64,000 nt of DNA, from the NCBI RefSeq assembly GCF_030268205.1, contig NZ_BSQF01000001.1, positions 602,649-666,648 on the forward strand, written 5' to 3'. The DNA comes from Allomuricauda sp. NBRC 101325 (GTDB lineage: Bacteria > Bacteroidota > Bacteroidia > Flavobacteriales > Flavobacteriaceae). The notes under the pieces are model-generated. The model saw only the letters and a list, made by a program, of their open reading frames with translations, did not search any database and was not told the origin of the DNA. The position numbers and the translations under genes were made by a program. How positions within the stretch are numbered: the first letter of the stretch is position 1; each line of letters opens with the position of its first letter. Below, in pieces: positions 17,859-27,800 of this stretch.

Positions 17859-19109
17859 CTATTTTACCACCAACTGAACTGTCTCTTTTCCACGCTGTTC
17901 CACCAAAACAGATTTTCCATTTTGAAGTGATTTTACGGCCTCGTCATTAAAATGACGAATGGTGTACAAGGAAACATCTTCGTGACACACCACTTTAAAT
18001 TTGCGTTTTAGTTCTTCCAACAAAGGTTGAAGCCCTTTGAACTTGTTGTCCAAACAGACGGAAAAACTAATGGCTGAATTTTGGATCATATCCACTTTTA
18101 AACGGTGATCATGGAACAATTTGAAAATTTCACTGATATTATTCTCCACAATGAATGAGAAATCCAATGAGGACAATTTTAACAATACTTGGTTCTTTTT
18201 CACAATAAAACATGGCACTTTAGGCACAATGCCCACTCCTTTACCAACAGTTGTTCCAGGGTCCTTTGGACTTACAAAAGATTTTACGTGCAATGGTATC
18301 TCCTTTCTTTGCAAGGGTTGCAATGTTTTTGGGTGGATTACCGATGCACCGTAAAATGCCAACTCAATGGCCTCACGATAGGAGATTTGCTCCAACAACT
18401 CCGCATTCTCAAAATTTCTCGGGTCAGCATTCAACACCCCGGGTACATCTTTCCAAATGGTAACCGATTCGGCATTTAAACAATAGGCCAAAATAGCAGC
18501 GGTATAATCCGAGCCCTCTCGACCCAAAGTAGTGGTAAAGTTGTTGTCGTCACTGCCCAAAAATCCTTGAGTGATGTTCAAATTGGCCATATCTACATGG
18601 TTGACCACCTCGGTTTGGGTACGTTCCCAGTTTACCTGGGCATCACGATAGGTGTTATCGGTCTTGATCATGGTACGCACATCCAACCAGGTATTCGGAA
18701 TATTTACCTCGTTCAAATAAGCACTCATAATGGTGGTGGACAACAATTCGCCATAACCCACCACTTGATCATATACAAAGGCATATTTTGGGGATTTGTT
18801 CCACGCCAAAAATCCCTTTACTTCCTCAAAAAGCAACTTTACTTTGGCATGAATTGGGTGCTGCGGATTTTCAAAAAGATCGGCCAAAATTCCTTGGTGG
18901 TAGTCCTCCACTTCTTGAATGGCCGCTGGGAGATTGCTCTTATCATTAAAGTAAGACTCCACAACTATTTCCATGGCATTGGTGGTCTTTCCCATTGCAG
19001 AAATCACAACCAAGGTGTCTTTGTATCCCACCTCTTGCAAAACACTAACCACATTTTTTACTGCAGCGGCATCTTTAACCGATGCTCCACCAAATTTGAA
19101 TACTCTCAT
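17859..19109 (-). CDS. lysC: Aspartate kinase
   Basis: 416 aa, monofunctional. Phosphorylates aspartate at the head of the lysine/threonine/methionine pathway. N-terminal kinase signature 'VFKFGGASVKDA', 'FTTTLGREGSDYTAAILAY' and 'TIWKDVPGVLNADPR'; catalytic domain to about residue 280, then a C-terminal ACT regulatory region ('LDFSFIVENNISEIFKLFHDH', 'VDMIQNSAISFSVCLD'). The end is followed by the OlsF gene on the same strand; the start lies 30 bp from the GNAT gene, also minus, so the three may be one transcript. Confidence 0.93.
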   Translation of the reverse strand: MRVFKFGGASVKDAAAVKNVVSVLQEVGYKDTLVVISAMGKTTNAMEIVVESYFNDKSNLPAAIQEVEDYHQGILADLFENPQHPIHAKVKLLFEEVKGFLAWNKSPKYAFVYDQVVGYGELLSTTIMSAYLNEVNIPNTWLDVRTMIKTDNTYRDAQVNWERTQTEVVNHVDMANLNITQGFLGSDDNNFTTTLGREGSDYTAAILAYCLNAESVTIWKDVPGVLNADPRNFENAELLEQISYREAIELAFYGASVIHPKTLQPLQRKEIPLHVKSFVSPKDPGTTVGKGVGIVPKVPCFIVKKNQVLLKLSSLDFSFIVENNISEIFKLFHDHRLKVDMIQNSAISFSVCLDNKFKGLQPLLEELKRKFKVVCHEDVSLYTIRHFNDEAVKSLQNGKSVLVEQRGKETVQLVVK

Positions 19110-19139
19110 GTATTTCTATGCTATTTTTTGTTTGAAAAC

Positions 19140-19622
19140 CTAGTTCAAGGTTTCCATATAATTTTTGATTCCCGTTTCGTCCATTTGTACTACATCCCAA
19201 TCGCGCAGTACTTTGGCTCCTTTTTTCTCGTAAAATTCAATAGCGGGTTCGTTCCAATCCAACACTTCCCAACAAATACGTTTAACGCCAAGACTATGGC
19301 CGTATTTGATAACTTCATCCAATAAGGCAGAACCCAAACCACTGCCTCTCATACGTTCAGCAACAATAAGATCTTCCAAATGTATGGCTAGCCCTTTCCA
19401 AGTGGAATACCTTGGATATACCAAAGCAATTCCTGCAATACCTTCAGATGTTTCGGCTACAAAGCAATGGAACATTCTTTCACCTTCAAAGCCATCCTTC
19501 ACAAGGTCTTCCACAGTAACTTCCACAGCATCGGGTTCCTTTTCAAAATTGGCCAGTTCCTGTATCAGTCCCAACACTTGTCCCATATCCTCGGGTCTTG
19601 CATCCCGTATTGAAAAATCCAT
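19140..19622 (-). CDS. GNAT N-acetyltransferase, spermidine/diamine-acetyltransferase-like
   Basis: 160 aa from the ATG at 19622 (the longer frame adds 7 residues with no family support). 'IRDARPEDMGQVLGLIQELA' start, the SSAT-type 'GLAIHLEDLIVAERMRGSGLG' acetyl-CoA region, and 'CWEVLDWNEPAIEFYEKKGAK' near the end. This matches the bacterial/eukaryotic SSAT-like branch that acetylates polyamines or thialysine; exact substrate unknown. 30 bp upstream of lysC on the same strand. Confidence 0.88.
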   Translation of the reverse strand: MDFSIRDARPEDMGQVLGLIQELANFEKEPDAVEVTVEDLVKDGFEGERMFHCFVAETSEGIAGIALVYPRYSTWKGLAIHLEDLIVAERMRGSGLGSALLDEVIKYGHSLGVKRICWEVLDWNEPAIEFYEKKGAKVLRDWDVVQMDETGIKNYMETLN

Positions 19623-19731
19623 ATTGTTATAAATAAAACTCAAAGTTATAAAATTTCAAAAGTAAAGTATAGCGAAAACGTTATAGTTTCACAAAATGCA
19701 CGATATTTGCCTATAAATAAAACAGCCTTTC

Positions 19732-20739
19732 ATGTTCGATAAACAGCGACTAACCATGGGCGAGTTCATCATCGCCAATCAAAATTCATTTCGATACACA
19801 TCCGGGGAACTTTCAAGACTGCTAAATGGTATTCGTTTGGCTGCCAAAGTGGTCAACCATGAGGTAAACAAAGCTGGACTGGTTGACATTACAGGAGCAG
19901 CGGGCGACATCAACATTCAAGGGGAAGATCAGCAAAAATTGGATGTATTGGCCAATGAGAAATTTATTGAAACGCTAAAAAACCGTGAAATTGTCTGCGG
20001 TATTGCTTCAGAAGAAGAAGATGATTTTATCAGCATCAACAGTTTTGACAGGCAACACCAAAACAAATATGTGGTTTTAATTGATCCTTTGGATGGGTCT
20101 TCCAACATTGACGTTAATGTTTCCGTTGGAACCATTTTTTCGATTTACCGAAGAGTTACACCAGTAGGGACTCCTGTTACCTTGGAAGATTTTCTCCAAC
20201 CGGGTAAAAATCAAATCGCTGCAGGTTATATCATTTATGGCACTTCGACCATGTACGTGTACACCACAGGCCACGGTGTGAATGGTTTCACGCTAAACCC
20301 TGCCTTGGGTACTTTTTATCTTTCACATCCGAATATGCAATTTCCAGAAGATGGACAAATTTACTCTGTGAACGAAGGGAACTATATCCACTTTCCGCAG
20401 GGAGTAAAGGATTACATCAAATATTGCCAAATGGAAGAGGGCGACCGTCCCTATACCTCACGCTATATTGGATCCTTGGTTTCCGACTTTCACAGGAACA
20501 TGATCAAAGGAGGAATTTACATGTATCCTAAAAGTAGTAAGGCCCAAAATGGGAAGCTCCGTCTATTGTACGAATGCAATCCCATGGCTTTTTTGGCGGA
20601 ACAGGCCAACGGAAAAGCCAGTGATGGGTACAGACGCATCATGGACATTCAGCCTACAGAATTGCACGAAAGGGTGCCGTTCTTCTGCGGCAGTAAAAAA
20701 ATGGTGGAAAAAGCCGAGGAATTTATGTCCCGCTCTTAA
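19732..20739 (+). CDS. fbp: Class I fructose-1,6-bisphosphatase
   Basis: 335 aa. Hydrolyses fructose-1,6-bisphosphate to fructose-6-phosphate in gluconeogenesis. Metal site '[14 protein letters not shown]', the preceding acidic 'IASEEEDD', and the sugar-phosphate site '[21 protein letters not shown]' and '[19 protein letters not shown]' are all present. ATG at 19732; a second ATG at 19756 is less likely. Convergent with the TerB-like gene: both stops fall within TTAA at 20736-20739. Confidence 0.96.
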   Translation: MFDKQRLTMGEFIIANQNSFRYTSGELSRLLNGIRLAAKVVNHEVNKAGLVDITGAAGDINIQGEDQQKLDVLANEKFIETLKNREIVCGIASEEEDDFISINSFDRQHQNKYVVLIDPLDGSSNIDVNVSVGTIFSIYRRVTPVGTPVTLEDFLQPGKNQIAAGYIIYGTSTMYVYTTGHGVNGFTLNPALGTFYLSHPNMQFPEDGQIYSVNEGNYIHFPQGVKDYIKYCQMEEGDRPYTSRYIGSLVSDFHRNMIKGGIYMYPKSSKAQNGKLRLLYECNPMAFLAEQANGKASDGYRRIMDIQPTELHERVPFFCGSKKMVEKAEEFMSRS

Positions 20740-21158
20740 CGCGTAACCAATTCGTGGTAATCTTCGAATGGAATTCTACCAGTGAAGATTGCAATAGACT
20801 TATCTACAATTTCCGAAGCTTTTTTAGGGGAAAAACCAAGACCTACCGCATATTTTTCAACCAACAAACGCTCTTCTTTTTCAATACCGTGGTCACTGAA
20901 AATTATTTGGAAGAACTCAAATAACCTTTTATATCTTTTCTCGCCACTGTGCGGAGTTTCAATCGGATATTTATTTTCCTTTTTCATTACCTCCTTGATC
21001 TCAGCTTCGGTAATGTTCAGTTTAAAGGCAAATTTTTCCAGAACCTTTTTTTCCTCTGGATTGATCTCACCATCAATAGCGGCCAAACTTGCCAAAGTGG
21101 CAAAATGCGCTAAGTTTTTTCTATGGTCTCCGTGCTCGTAAAGATCTAAAATTGGCAT
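20736..21158 (-). CDS. TerB-like (tellurite-resistance TerB family) protein
   Basis: 140 aa from the ATG at 21158. All-helical TerB-like fold: '[26 protein letters not shown]' split across the first metal-binding-like helix pair (Asp/Glu rich), '[30 protein letters not shown]' as the mirrored second pair. Cytoplasmic; may bind Ca2+ through the acidic loops, but function is unknown. It is not near ter or other tellurite genes. A perfect -7 element lies upstream on the minus strand. Confidence 0.8.
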   Translation of the reverse strand: MPILDLYEHGDHRKNLAHFATLASLAAIDGEINPEEKKVLEKFAFKLNITEAEIKEVMKKENKYPIETPHSGEKRYKRLFEFFQIIFSDHGIEKEERLLVEKYAVGLGFSPKKASEIVDKSIAIFTGRIPFEDYHELVTR

Positions 21159-21176
21159 GTCTCTAATTTTGTGGCA

Positions 21177-21184
21177 CAAATATA
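21177..21184 (-). promoter_or_regulatory. Candidate -7 element for TerB-like gene
   Basis: TATATTTG on the minus strand, 18 bp upstream of the ATG; a TTTG 24 nt further upstream could serve as a loose -33 element. Confidence 0.45.
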
Positions 21185-21256
21185 AATCTTATCGCAAAAA
21201 AGCGGGTACAAACCCATCAAAGAAATTTGTAATTTTCAATTTTAAGTCACTTTTCC

Positions 21257-23719
21257 CTGAAAGAATCTGAACTTTTTCATATTGCCGAAAATTGGTTCCA
21301 AGAACAAAAATGGAAACCATTTCCGTTTCAAAAAGAGACATGGAAAGCCTTTTTGGATGGCAAACATGGCTTATTGAATGCACCTACGGGAAGCGGAAAA
21401 ACCTATGCACTTTGGTTTCCGATAGTGTTGAACTACATCAAAAACCATCCCGATTATAAAACCAAACATAAAAAGGGATTAAAGGCCATATGGATTACCC
21501 CATTGAGGGCACTATCCCAAGAAATAAAACAATCCGCAGAAAGAATTACCCAAGATTTGGGCACACAAATGACTGTTGGTATCCGAACTGGGGATACCTC
21601 TACAAAAGAACGTGCACAAATGCGTACCAATATGCCTGATTTGTTGATCACTACGCCTGAAAGTCTCCATCTCTTGCTTTCCTCGAAAGGTTATGCCAAG
21701 ACCTTTAAAGATTGCTCTGCAATTGTCGTAGATGAATGGCACGAACTGTTGGGTTCCAAGCGAGGTGTTCAAATGGAATTGGGCCTATCACGATTAAAAT
21801 CGGTCTGCAAGGAATTGCGTATTTGGGGTATATCGGCCACTATTGGTAATTTGGAACAAGCACGTGAAGTGTTACTTGGTCCAACTTCACCAGAATTGGA
21901 GAATTCAGTTTTGGTCAAGGCCAACCTCAACAAAAAAATCACGGTCAAAAGCATTATTCCAAAGGAAATGGAAACCTTTCCTTGGCGTGGGCATTTGGGA
22001 TTGCATTTGTTGGACCAAGTAATTCCCATCATCAAAAAAAGCAAAACCACCTTACTTTTTACCAATACCCGAAGTCAGTGTGAAATCTGGTTCCAGAAAA
22101 TATTGGAAAAATATCCTGAGTTCGCTGGCGAAATGGCCATGCACCATGGCAGCATCAACAAAGAAACCCGTCTTTGGGTGGAACAGGCCATTCGAAACGA
22201 AAGCCTAAAAGCCGTTGTCTGCACCTCCAGCTTAGATCTTGGGGTGGATTTTGCACCTGTTGAAACGGTAATCCAAATTGGTGGGCCAAAAGGAGTTGCC
22301 CGATTTTTGCAACGTGCAGGACGAAGCGGACACCGTCCGGGCAAGGAAAGTGTCATCTATTTTTTGCCCACACATGCCATGGAACTTATTGAAGCTTCGG
22401 CCATGCAAAAGGCTGTACTGAACAGTGCAGTGGAAGACCGAATTCCCTACTTGAACAGTTTCGATGTCCTTATTCAATATTTGACCACTTTGGCTGTTTC
22501 GGATGGGTTTTATCCTGATGAAATTTATCCCGAAATCAAACAGACCTTTTGCTTTCAGGCCATTTCCGAGGAGCAATGGCAATGGTTACTCAATTTTTTG
22601 GTAATGGGGAGTCAAAGCCTTAAAACCTATGATGAATACAAAAAAGTGGAGGTTGACGAAGATGGCAAATTTGTGGTTAACAGTAGGATGGTTGCCATGC
22701 GACACCGTTTCCAAATTGGGACCATTGTTGGGGATGCTTCTATTTCCGTTCGCTATCAAAAAGGAGGTTATATTGGCACTATTGAAGAGTATTTTATCTC
22801 CAAATTAAGTCCTGGGGATGTTTTTACCTTTGCAGGTCGAAATTTGGAGTTTATCAGGATCCAAGGGATGTCGGCACATGTTCGAAATTCCAATAAAAGA
22901 ACCAACAAAGTGCCCAGTTGGATGGGCGGCCGTTTAAGTTTTTCCGCAAAAATGTCCGAATTGCTTCGGCAAGAACTCTATACTGCCGAGTTGGACATAT
23001 CGGAACAATCGGAAGAAATTCAAGCTTTAGCACAAATGTTTTCCAAACAACGGGAAGAAAGCATTGTTCCCCAGCCCCATCAATTTTTAATTGAAACTTT
23101 CGAGACCCGTGATGGATACCACCATATGTTTTACCCCTTTGAAGGACGGGCTATACACGAGGGAATGAGCAGTTTGTTGGCATATCGCATCAGTTTATTG
23201 TCTCCCATTACCTGTTCCCTCGCTTTCAACGATTATGGTTTTGAATTGCTTTCTGACCGAGAAATTGATATCCAAGAAGTTTTGGACAACAATCTATTCT
23301 CACCTCAATATATGTTGTCCGATCTTCAAAAAAGTTTGAATTCCAACGAGATGGCAAGACGAAAATTCCGTGATATTGCTGTAATCAGCGGAATGGTATT
23401 TACGGGACAACCTGGAAAAGGCATTAAAATGAAACATCTGCAAAGCAGTTCGCAATTACTGTTTGATGTTTTTCGAGATTTTGAAGATGATAATTTGCTT
23501 TACCAACAAGCGTATACCGAAACTTTTGAGCATCAATTGGAAGAGGGGCGTTTACGATTGGCCTTGGAGCGAATTGCCCAACAAGAAATTATATGGAAAC
23601 AGTGTTCTCAACCTACACCTTTTTCCTTTCCGATCATTACAGATAGGTTACGGGAAAAACTTTCCAACGAAAAATTGGCGGATCGTATTAAAAAAATGAT
23701 GGCTAAATTGACCAAATAA
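21257..23719 (+). CDS. Ligase-associated DEXH-box DNA helicase (Lhr family)
   Basis: About 820 aa, matching the family length if translation begins at the CTG at 21257. Motifs: Q-like 'PFPFQKETW', Walker A 'APTGSGKT', DEXH box 'VVDEWHE', 'GISATIGN' (motif III), 'CTSSLDLGVDF' and 'LQRAGRSGHRPG' (motif VI), then the long C-terminal region of Lhr-like helicases. The first standard start codon (TTG 21353) would delete the Q-like region, and no ATG, GTG or TTG is in frame between the stop at 21230-21232 and 21353. CTG 21257 aligns with 'LKESELFHIAENW', and a near-consensus -7 element TAATTTTC lies at 21230-21237. Acts with a ligase, an exonuclease and PdeM in DNA repair; only PdeM is nearby. Confidence 0.9.
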   Translation: MKESELFHIAENWFQEQKWKPFPFQKETWKAFLDGKHGLLNAPTGSGKTYALWFPIVLNYIKNHPDYKTKHKKGLKAIWITPLRALSQEIKQSAERITQDLGTQMTVGIRTGDTSTKERAQMRTNMPDLLITTPESLHLLLSSKGYAKTFKDCSAIVVDEWHELLGSKRGVQMELGLSRLKSVCKELRIWGISATIGNLEQAREVLLGPTSPELENSVLVKANLNKKITVKSIIPKEMETFPWRGHLGLHLLDQVIPIIKKSKTTLLFTNTRSQCEIWFQKILEKYPEFAGEMAMHHGSINKETRLWVEQAIRNESLKAVVCTSSLDLGVDFAPVETVIQIGGPKGVARFLQRAGRSGHRPGKESVIYFLPTHAMELIEASAMQKAVLNSAVEDRIPYLNSFDVLIQYLTTLAVSDGFYPDEIYPEIKQTFCFQAISEEQWQWLLNFLVMGSQSLKTYDEYKKVEVDEDGKFVVNSRMVAMRHRFQIGTIVGDASISVRYQKGGYIGTIEEYFISKLSPGDVFTFAGRNLEFIRIQGMSAHVRNSNKRTNKVPSWMGGRLSFSAKMSELLRQELYTAELDISEQSEEIQALAQMFSKQREESIVPQPHQFLIETFETRDGYHHMFYPFEGRAIHEGMSSLLAYRISLLSPITCSLAFNDYGFELLSDREIDIQEVLDNNLFSPQYMLSDLQKSLNSNEMARRKFRDIAVISGMVFTGQPGKGIKMKHLQSSSQLLFDVFRDFEDDNLLYQQAYTETFEHQLEEGRLRLALERIAQQEIIWKQCSQPTPFSFPIITDRLREKLSNEKLADRIKKMMAKLTK

Positions 23720-23739
23720 TCTGACAACTCCTTTGCCCT

Positions 23740-23894
23740 GTCATTCCGTGCCCCGACACGGAATCCAATATTAGTGAGATGCTGAATCAAGTTCAGCATG
23801 ACGCCATTATGTCATTTCGAAATGAGGAGTGCAACGTCGATTGAGAAATCTATTTTTAAGATTTCTCATACTTGCTTCGCGCAGTTCGAAATGA
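23740..23894. repeat. Intergenic palindromic repeat cluster R2
   Basis: Three adjacent units fill the spacer between the helicase and PdeM genes: GTCATTCCGTG...CACGGAATCC (23740-23766), GATGCTGAA...TTCAGCATGAC (about 23778-23801), and a long unit from GTCATTTCGAA (23811) to TTCGAAATGAC (23894) with the inner arms GAGAAATCT/AGATTTCTC. Confidence 0.85.
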
Positions 23895-23919
23895 CAATTG
23901 AATTAAATTTGAAATTCAG

Positions 23920-24549
23920 ATGCAAAAAATTCAAATACATAACCAAGAATTTCAGCTCCATCCTTTGGGTGGATTGTTTTGGGAGGCAAAGTCCCTTTTG
24001 CTTATCAGCGATGTGCATTTAGGGAAAGTATCCCATTTTAGAAAGTTTGGTGCGGCGGTTCCAAGAAAGGCTATCCACAAAAATTTTTTATTGTTGGATA
24101 AAATTGTCAATGATTTCCAACCGTTTCAAATTTGTTTTTTGGGGGATTTGTTTCATTCTTCATTGAACAAGGAATGGGAATTGTTCGAGAATTGGGTAGC
24201 CAAAACACCCGCAGAAATAATATTGGTAGCAGGAAACCACGACATCATTGCTCCTGAAAAGTTTGAAAAACTAAAGGTTTCCATTTTTCCAGAGTTGCTT
24301 ATTGATTCTTTCCTTTTAACCCATCATCCCGAAGAACGAGAAGGTTATTTTACCTTTTGCGGGCATGTTCATCCATCGATCAAACTCAAAGGAATTGGAA
24401 GGGACCGTTTAAAGCTGCCCTGCTTTTTCAAGTCTGATAATCAAATGATACTACCTGCCTTTGGGCAGTTTACGGGTACTTATTCCCTTGACCCAAAAAA
24501 ATCAGATGAAGTCTACGCTATTGCAGAGGATACTATTTTTAAGGTATAG
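23920..24549 (+). CDS. pdeM: Ligase-associated DNA damage response phosphoesterase PdeM
   Basis: 209 aa. Calcineurin-like metallophosphoesterase with motifs 'LLISDVHLGK' (DxH), 'CFLGDLFHS' (GDxxH), 'VAGNHD' (GNHD), 'LTHHP' and 'CGHVHPS' (GHxH). This is the PdeM type that travels with the ligase-associated DEXH helicase, ATP-dependent ligase and exonuclease. Here the helicase lies just upstream on the same strand, with repeat cluster R2 in the 200-bp spacer; ligase and exonuclease are not adjacent. Likely processes damaged DNA ends; exact activity inferred from the family. Confidence 0.9.
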   Translation: MQKIQIHNQEFQLHPLGGLFWEAKSLLLISDVHLGKVSHFRKFGAAVPRKAIHKNFLLLDKIVNDFQPFQICFLGDLFHSSLNKEWELFENWVAKTPAEIILVAGNHDIIAPEKFEKLKVSIFPELLIDSFLLTHHPEEREGYFTFCGHVHPSIKLKGIGRDRLKLPCFFKSDNQMILPAFGQFTGTYSLDPKKSDEVYAIAEDTIFKV

Positions 24550-24561
24550 ATAATATAATGC

Positions 24562-24733
24562 CCCTTCGACTACCTGCCCGTCCGACAGGCGGGCGCTCCG
24601 GGAACTTTAGCCAATTGTCATTCCTGCGAAAGCAGGAATCCACTTAAAAACCAATGGATTCCGCATCAGGTGCGGAATGACATACCATTCATTCCAAACC
24701 TTCCATTAGATTCTTCGCTTCGCTCAGAATGAC
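24562..24733. repeat. Intergenic palindromic repeat cluster R3
   Basis: Four units in the spacer between pdeM and mfd: a CTTCGACT-type unit with an inner G+C-rich hairpin (24562-24606), GTCATTCCTGC...GCAGGAATCC (24617-24641), GGATTCCGCA...TGCGGAATGAC (24656-24681), and AGATTCTTCG...CTCAGAATGAC (24708-24733). It ends about 43 bp before the mfd promoter. Confidence 0.85.
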
Positions 24734-24776
24734 ACACTACACTCAATTATGGGCAAGAAACCCAAAAAAACATTTT

Positions 24777-24804
24777 TTGTAAATGTTTCCGCGGTTTATC
24801 TTTG
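24777..24804 (+). promoter_or_regulatory. mfd promoter (TTG-N17-TATCTTTG)
   Basis: TTG at 24777-24779, 17-nt spacer, TATCTTTG at 24797-24804 (full match to TAnnTTTG). It lies downstream of the first possible ATG (24783), so that ATG would not be on the transcript; the TTG at 24822 is the likely start. Confidence 0.65.
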
Positions 24805-24821
24805 CCGCAAAGTTTTTTGGA

Positions 24822-27800
24822 TTGACCAAAACCCCGATTTCCCAACTATTTGAGCAGTCTCCCCAACTTGGGAAACTGAGGGATACCATTGCCCAAACTC
24901 AAAACAATACCTCAGACGCATCACGAAAAATCAATTTAAAAGGACTTGTGGGATCCTCACTCTCCTTTTTGATTTCTGAAACTTTCAAATCAGCAGAAGC
25001 CCCTTTTTTATTGATTTTAAACGACAAAGAAGAAGCTGCTTATCATTTAAATGATTTGGAGCAGTTGATTGGTGAAAAAGATGTGCTTTTTTATCCTGGA
25101 AGTTATCGTCGTCCATATCAAATTGAGGAAACAGACAATGCCAATGTATTGTTGCGAGCGGAAGTTTTGAACCGCATCAACTCCAGAAAAAAACCTGCGG
25201 TAATTGTCACTTATCCCGATGCACTATTTGAAAAAGTGGTGACACGAAAGGAATTGGACAGAAACACCCAGAAAATAAAATTGGGGGATGAAATCTCGTT
25301 GGATTTTTTAAACGAAGTCCTTTTTGAATATCAGTTCAAACGGGTAGATTTTGTAACCGAACCTGGAGAGTTTTCAGTTCGAGGGGGAATTGTGGATGTA
25401 TTTTCATTTTCCCACGACGAACCGTACCGTATTGAATTTTTTGGGGACGAAGTGGATAGCATACGAACTTTTGATGTGGAGACCCAGCTTTCCACGGACA
25501 AAGTGAAGAAAATTACTATCATCCCGAATGTTGAAAACAAGTTTACCGAGGAAATACGGGAAAGTTTCTTAAAATATATTTCGGCCAATACAGTTGTTTT
25601 TACCAAGAACCCTGCTTTGATCTACGACCGAATTGATTCCTTTTTTGAAAAAGCGGAAGAGAGTTTTGCAAAGTTGAGCAAGGAAATCAAACACGCGCAA
25701 CCCAAAGAGCTGTTTTTGGATTCCGCTTTGCTGAAAGTACAGTTACAGGATTATTTATGTATTGAAGTTGGAGCTTCGGCTCCGCTCAGCTCCCAAAATT
25801 CAGACGATAGGGTCACTGATCGAAGTCGAAGTGACATTTTCCAATTCAACACCAAACCTCAACCCTCGTTCAATAAAAAGTTTGATATACTCATTGATAA
25901 CCTGAATGAAAATCGAGATTTAGGTTTCAGCAACTACATATTTTGCTCCACAGAGCAGCAGGCCAAACGTCTGCATGATATTTTTGATGAAGTGGACCAA
26001 ACGGTGCATTATCAAACCATCATTTTTCCACTTTACCAGGGCTTTTTGGACCATGATCTAAAAATTGCCTGCTACACCGACCACCAAATATTTGAGCGTT
26101 ACCATAAGTTCCATTTAAAAAATGGCTATGCAAAAAAACAGGCCATTACCTTAAAGGAACTCAACAAATTGGAAATTGGTGACTATGTGACCCATATTGA
26201 TCACGGTATCGGCAAGTTTGGTGGATTGCAGAAAATTGATGTTGAGGGCAAAAAGCAGGAAGCCATTAAACTGATTTATGGCGACCGCGACATTTTATAT
26301 GTGAGTATCCACTCGCTGCATAAAATTTCCAAATACAACGGTAAGGACGGGGCACCACCTAAAATCTTCAAACTAGGTTCCGCCGCATGGAAAAATCTGA
26401 AGCAAAAGACCAAGGCGCGGGTCAAGAAGATTGCCTTCGACCTTATTCAAGTCTATGCAAAACGCCGATTGGAAAAAGGATTCCAATGCGCACCCGACAG
26501 CTATTTACAGTACGAACTCGAAGCTTCTTTCTTGTACGAGGACACCCCTGATCAGGAAAAAAGTACCCAAGATGTTAAAAAGGACATGGAGAGCGAACGA
26601 CCGATGGACCGACTTGTTTGTGGCGACGTAGGTTTTGGTAAAACAGAAGTAGCGATTCGTGCTGCCTTTAAGGCCGTCGATAATGGCAAACAGGTTGCCG
26701 TTTTGGTTCCGACCACTATTTTGGCTTTTCAGCATAGCAGAACTTTTAGGGAACGTTTGAAAGAGATGCCCGTAACAGTAGAATATCTCAACCGCTTCCG
26801 AACTGCCAAGGAGAAAAAGGACGTTTTGGAACGATTGGCTGCTGGAAAAGTGGACATTATCATAGGTACCCATCAACTGGTAAACAAAAATGTGCAGTTC
26901 AAAGATTTGGGCTTATTGATTGTTGATGAGGAACAAAAATTCGGGGTTTCAGTAAAAGAAAAACTGCGCTCCATTAAGCAAAATGTGGATGTGCTAACGC
27001 TCACAGCAACTCCAATACCGCGAACACTTCAATTTAGTTTGATGGCAGCTCGTGACCTATCCGTGATCAATACGCCACCACCTAACCGTTACCCCATCGA
27101 AAGTCAGGTGATTCGATTGAATGAAGAGATTATCCGAGATGCGGTTTCGTACGAAATTCAAAGAGGTGGACAGGTATTTTTTATCCACAATCGAATTGAG
27201 AATATCAAAGAAGTAGCCGGAATGATCCAACGTTTGGTACCCGATGCAAAAATCGGAATCGGACACGGTCAAATGGAGGGCAAAAAACTGGAATCCCTGA
27301 TGCTTTCCTTTATGAACGGGGAATTCGATGTATTGGTTTCCACCACCATTATCGAAAGTGGATTGGACGTGACCAACGCCAACACCATTTTCATTAACAA
27401 CGCCAACAATTTTGGATTGAGTGATCTACACCAAATGCGTGGTCGAGTGGGCCGAAGCAATAAAAAAGCATTCTGTTACTTTATTACCCCACCCTACGAA
27501 GTGATGACCTCTGAAGCTCGAAAGCGCATTGAGGCCTTGGAGCAGTTCACTGATTTGGGAAGTGGTTTCAATATTGCCATGAAAGATTTGGAAATTCGTG
27601 GTGCGGGTGACCTTTTGGGAGGTGAGCAGAGCGGTTTCATCAACGAAATTGGATTTGAGACCTATCAAAAAATATTGTCCGAAGCCATTGATGAACTTAA
27701 AGAAAATGAGTTCAAGGATTTGTATGAAGAAGTAGAGGGCGACAAAGAAAAGGTATATGTAAAGGAGTTACAGCTCGATACCGATTTTGAACTGCTTTTC

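Noticed and set aside
18567..19325. 252-aa open frame on the plus strand opposite aspartate kinase
   Set aside because: It lies antisense to a well-supported lysC and the neighbouring GNAT gene; its translation is His/Ile-rich and low-complexity without any family motif.
20736..21158. TerB-like protein as part of a tellurite-resistance cluster
   Set aside because: No other ter genes are nearby; TerB-like folds occur widely in unrelated settings.
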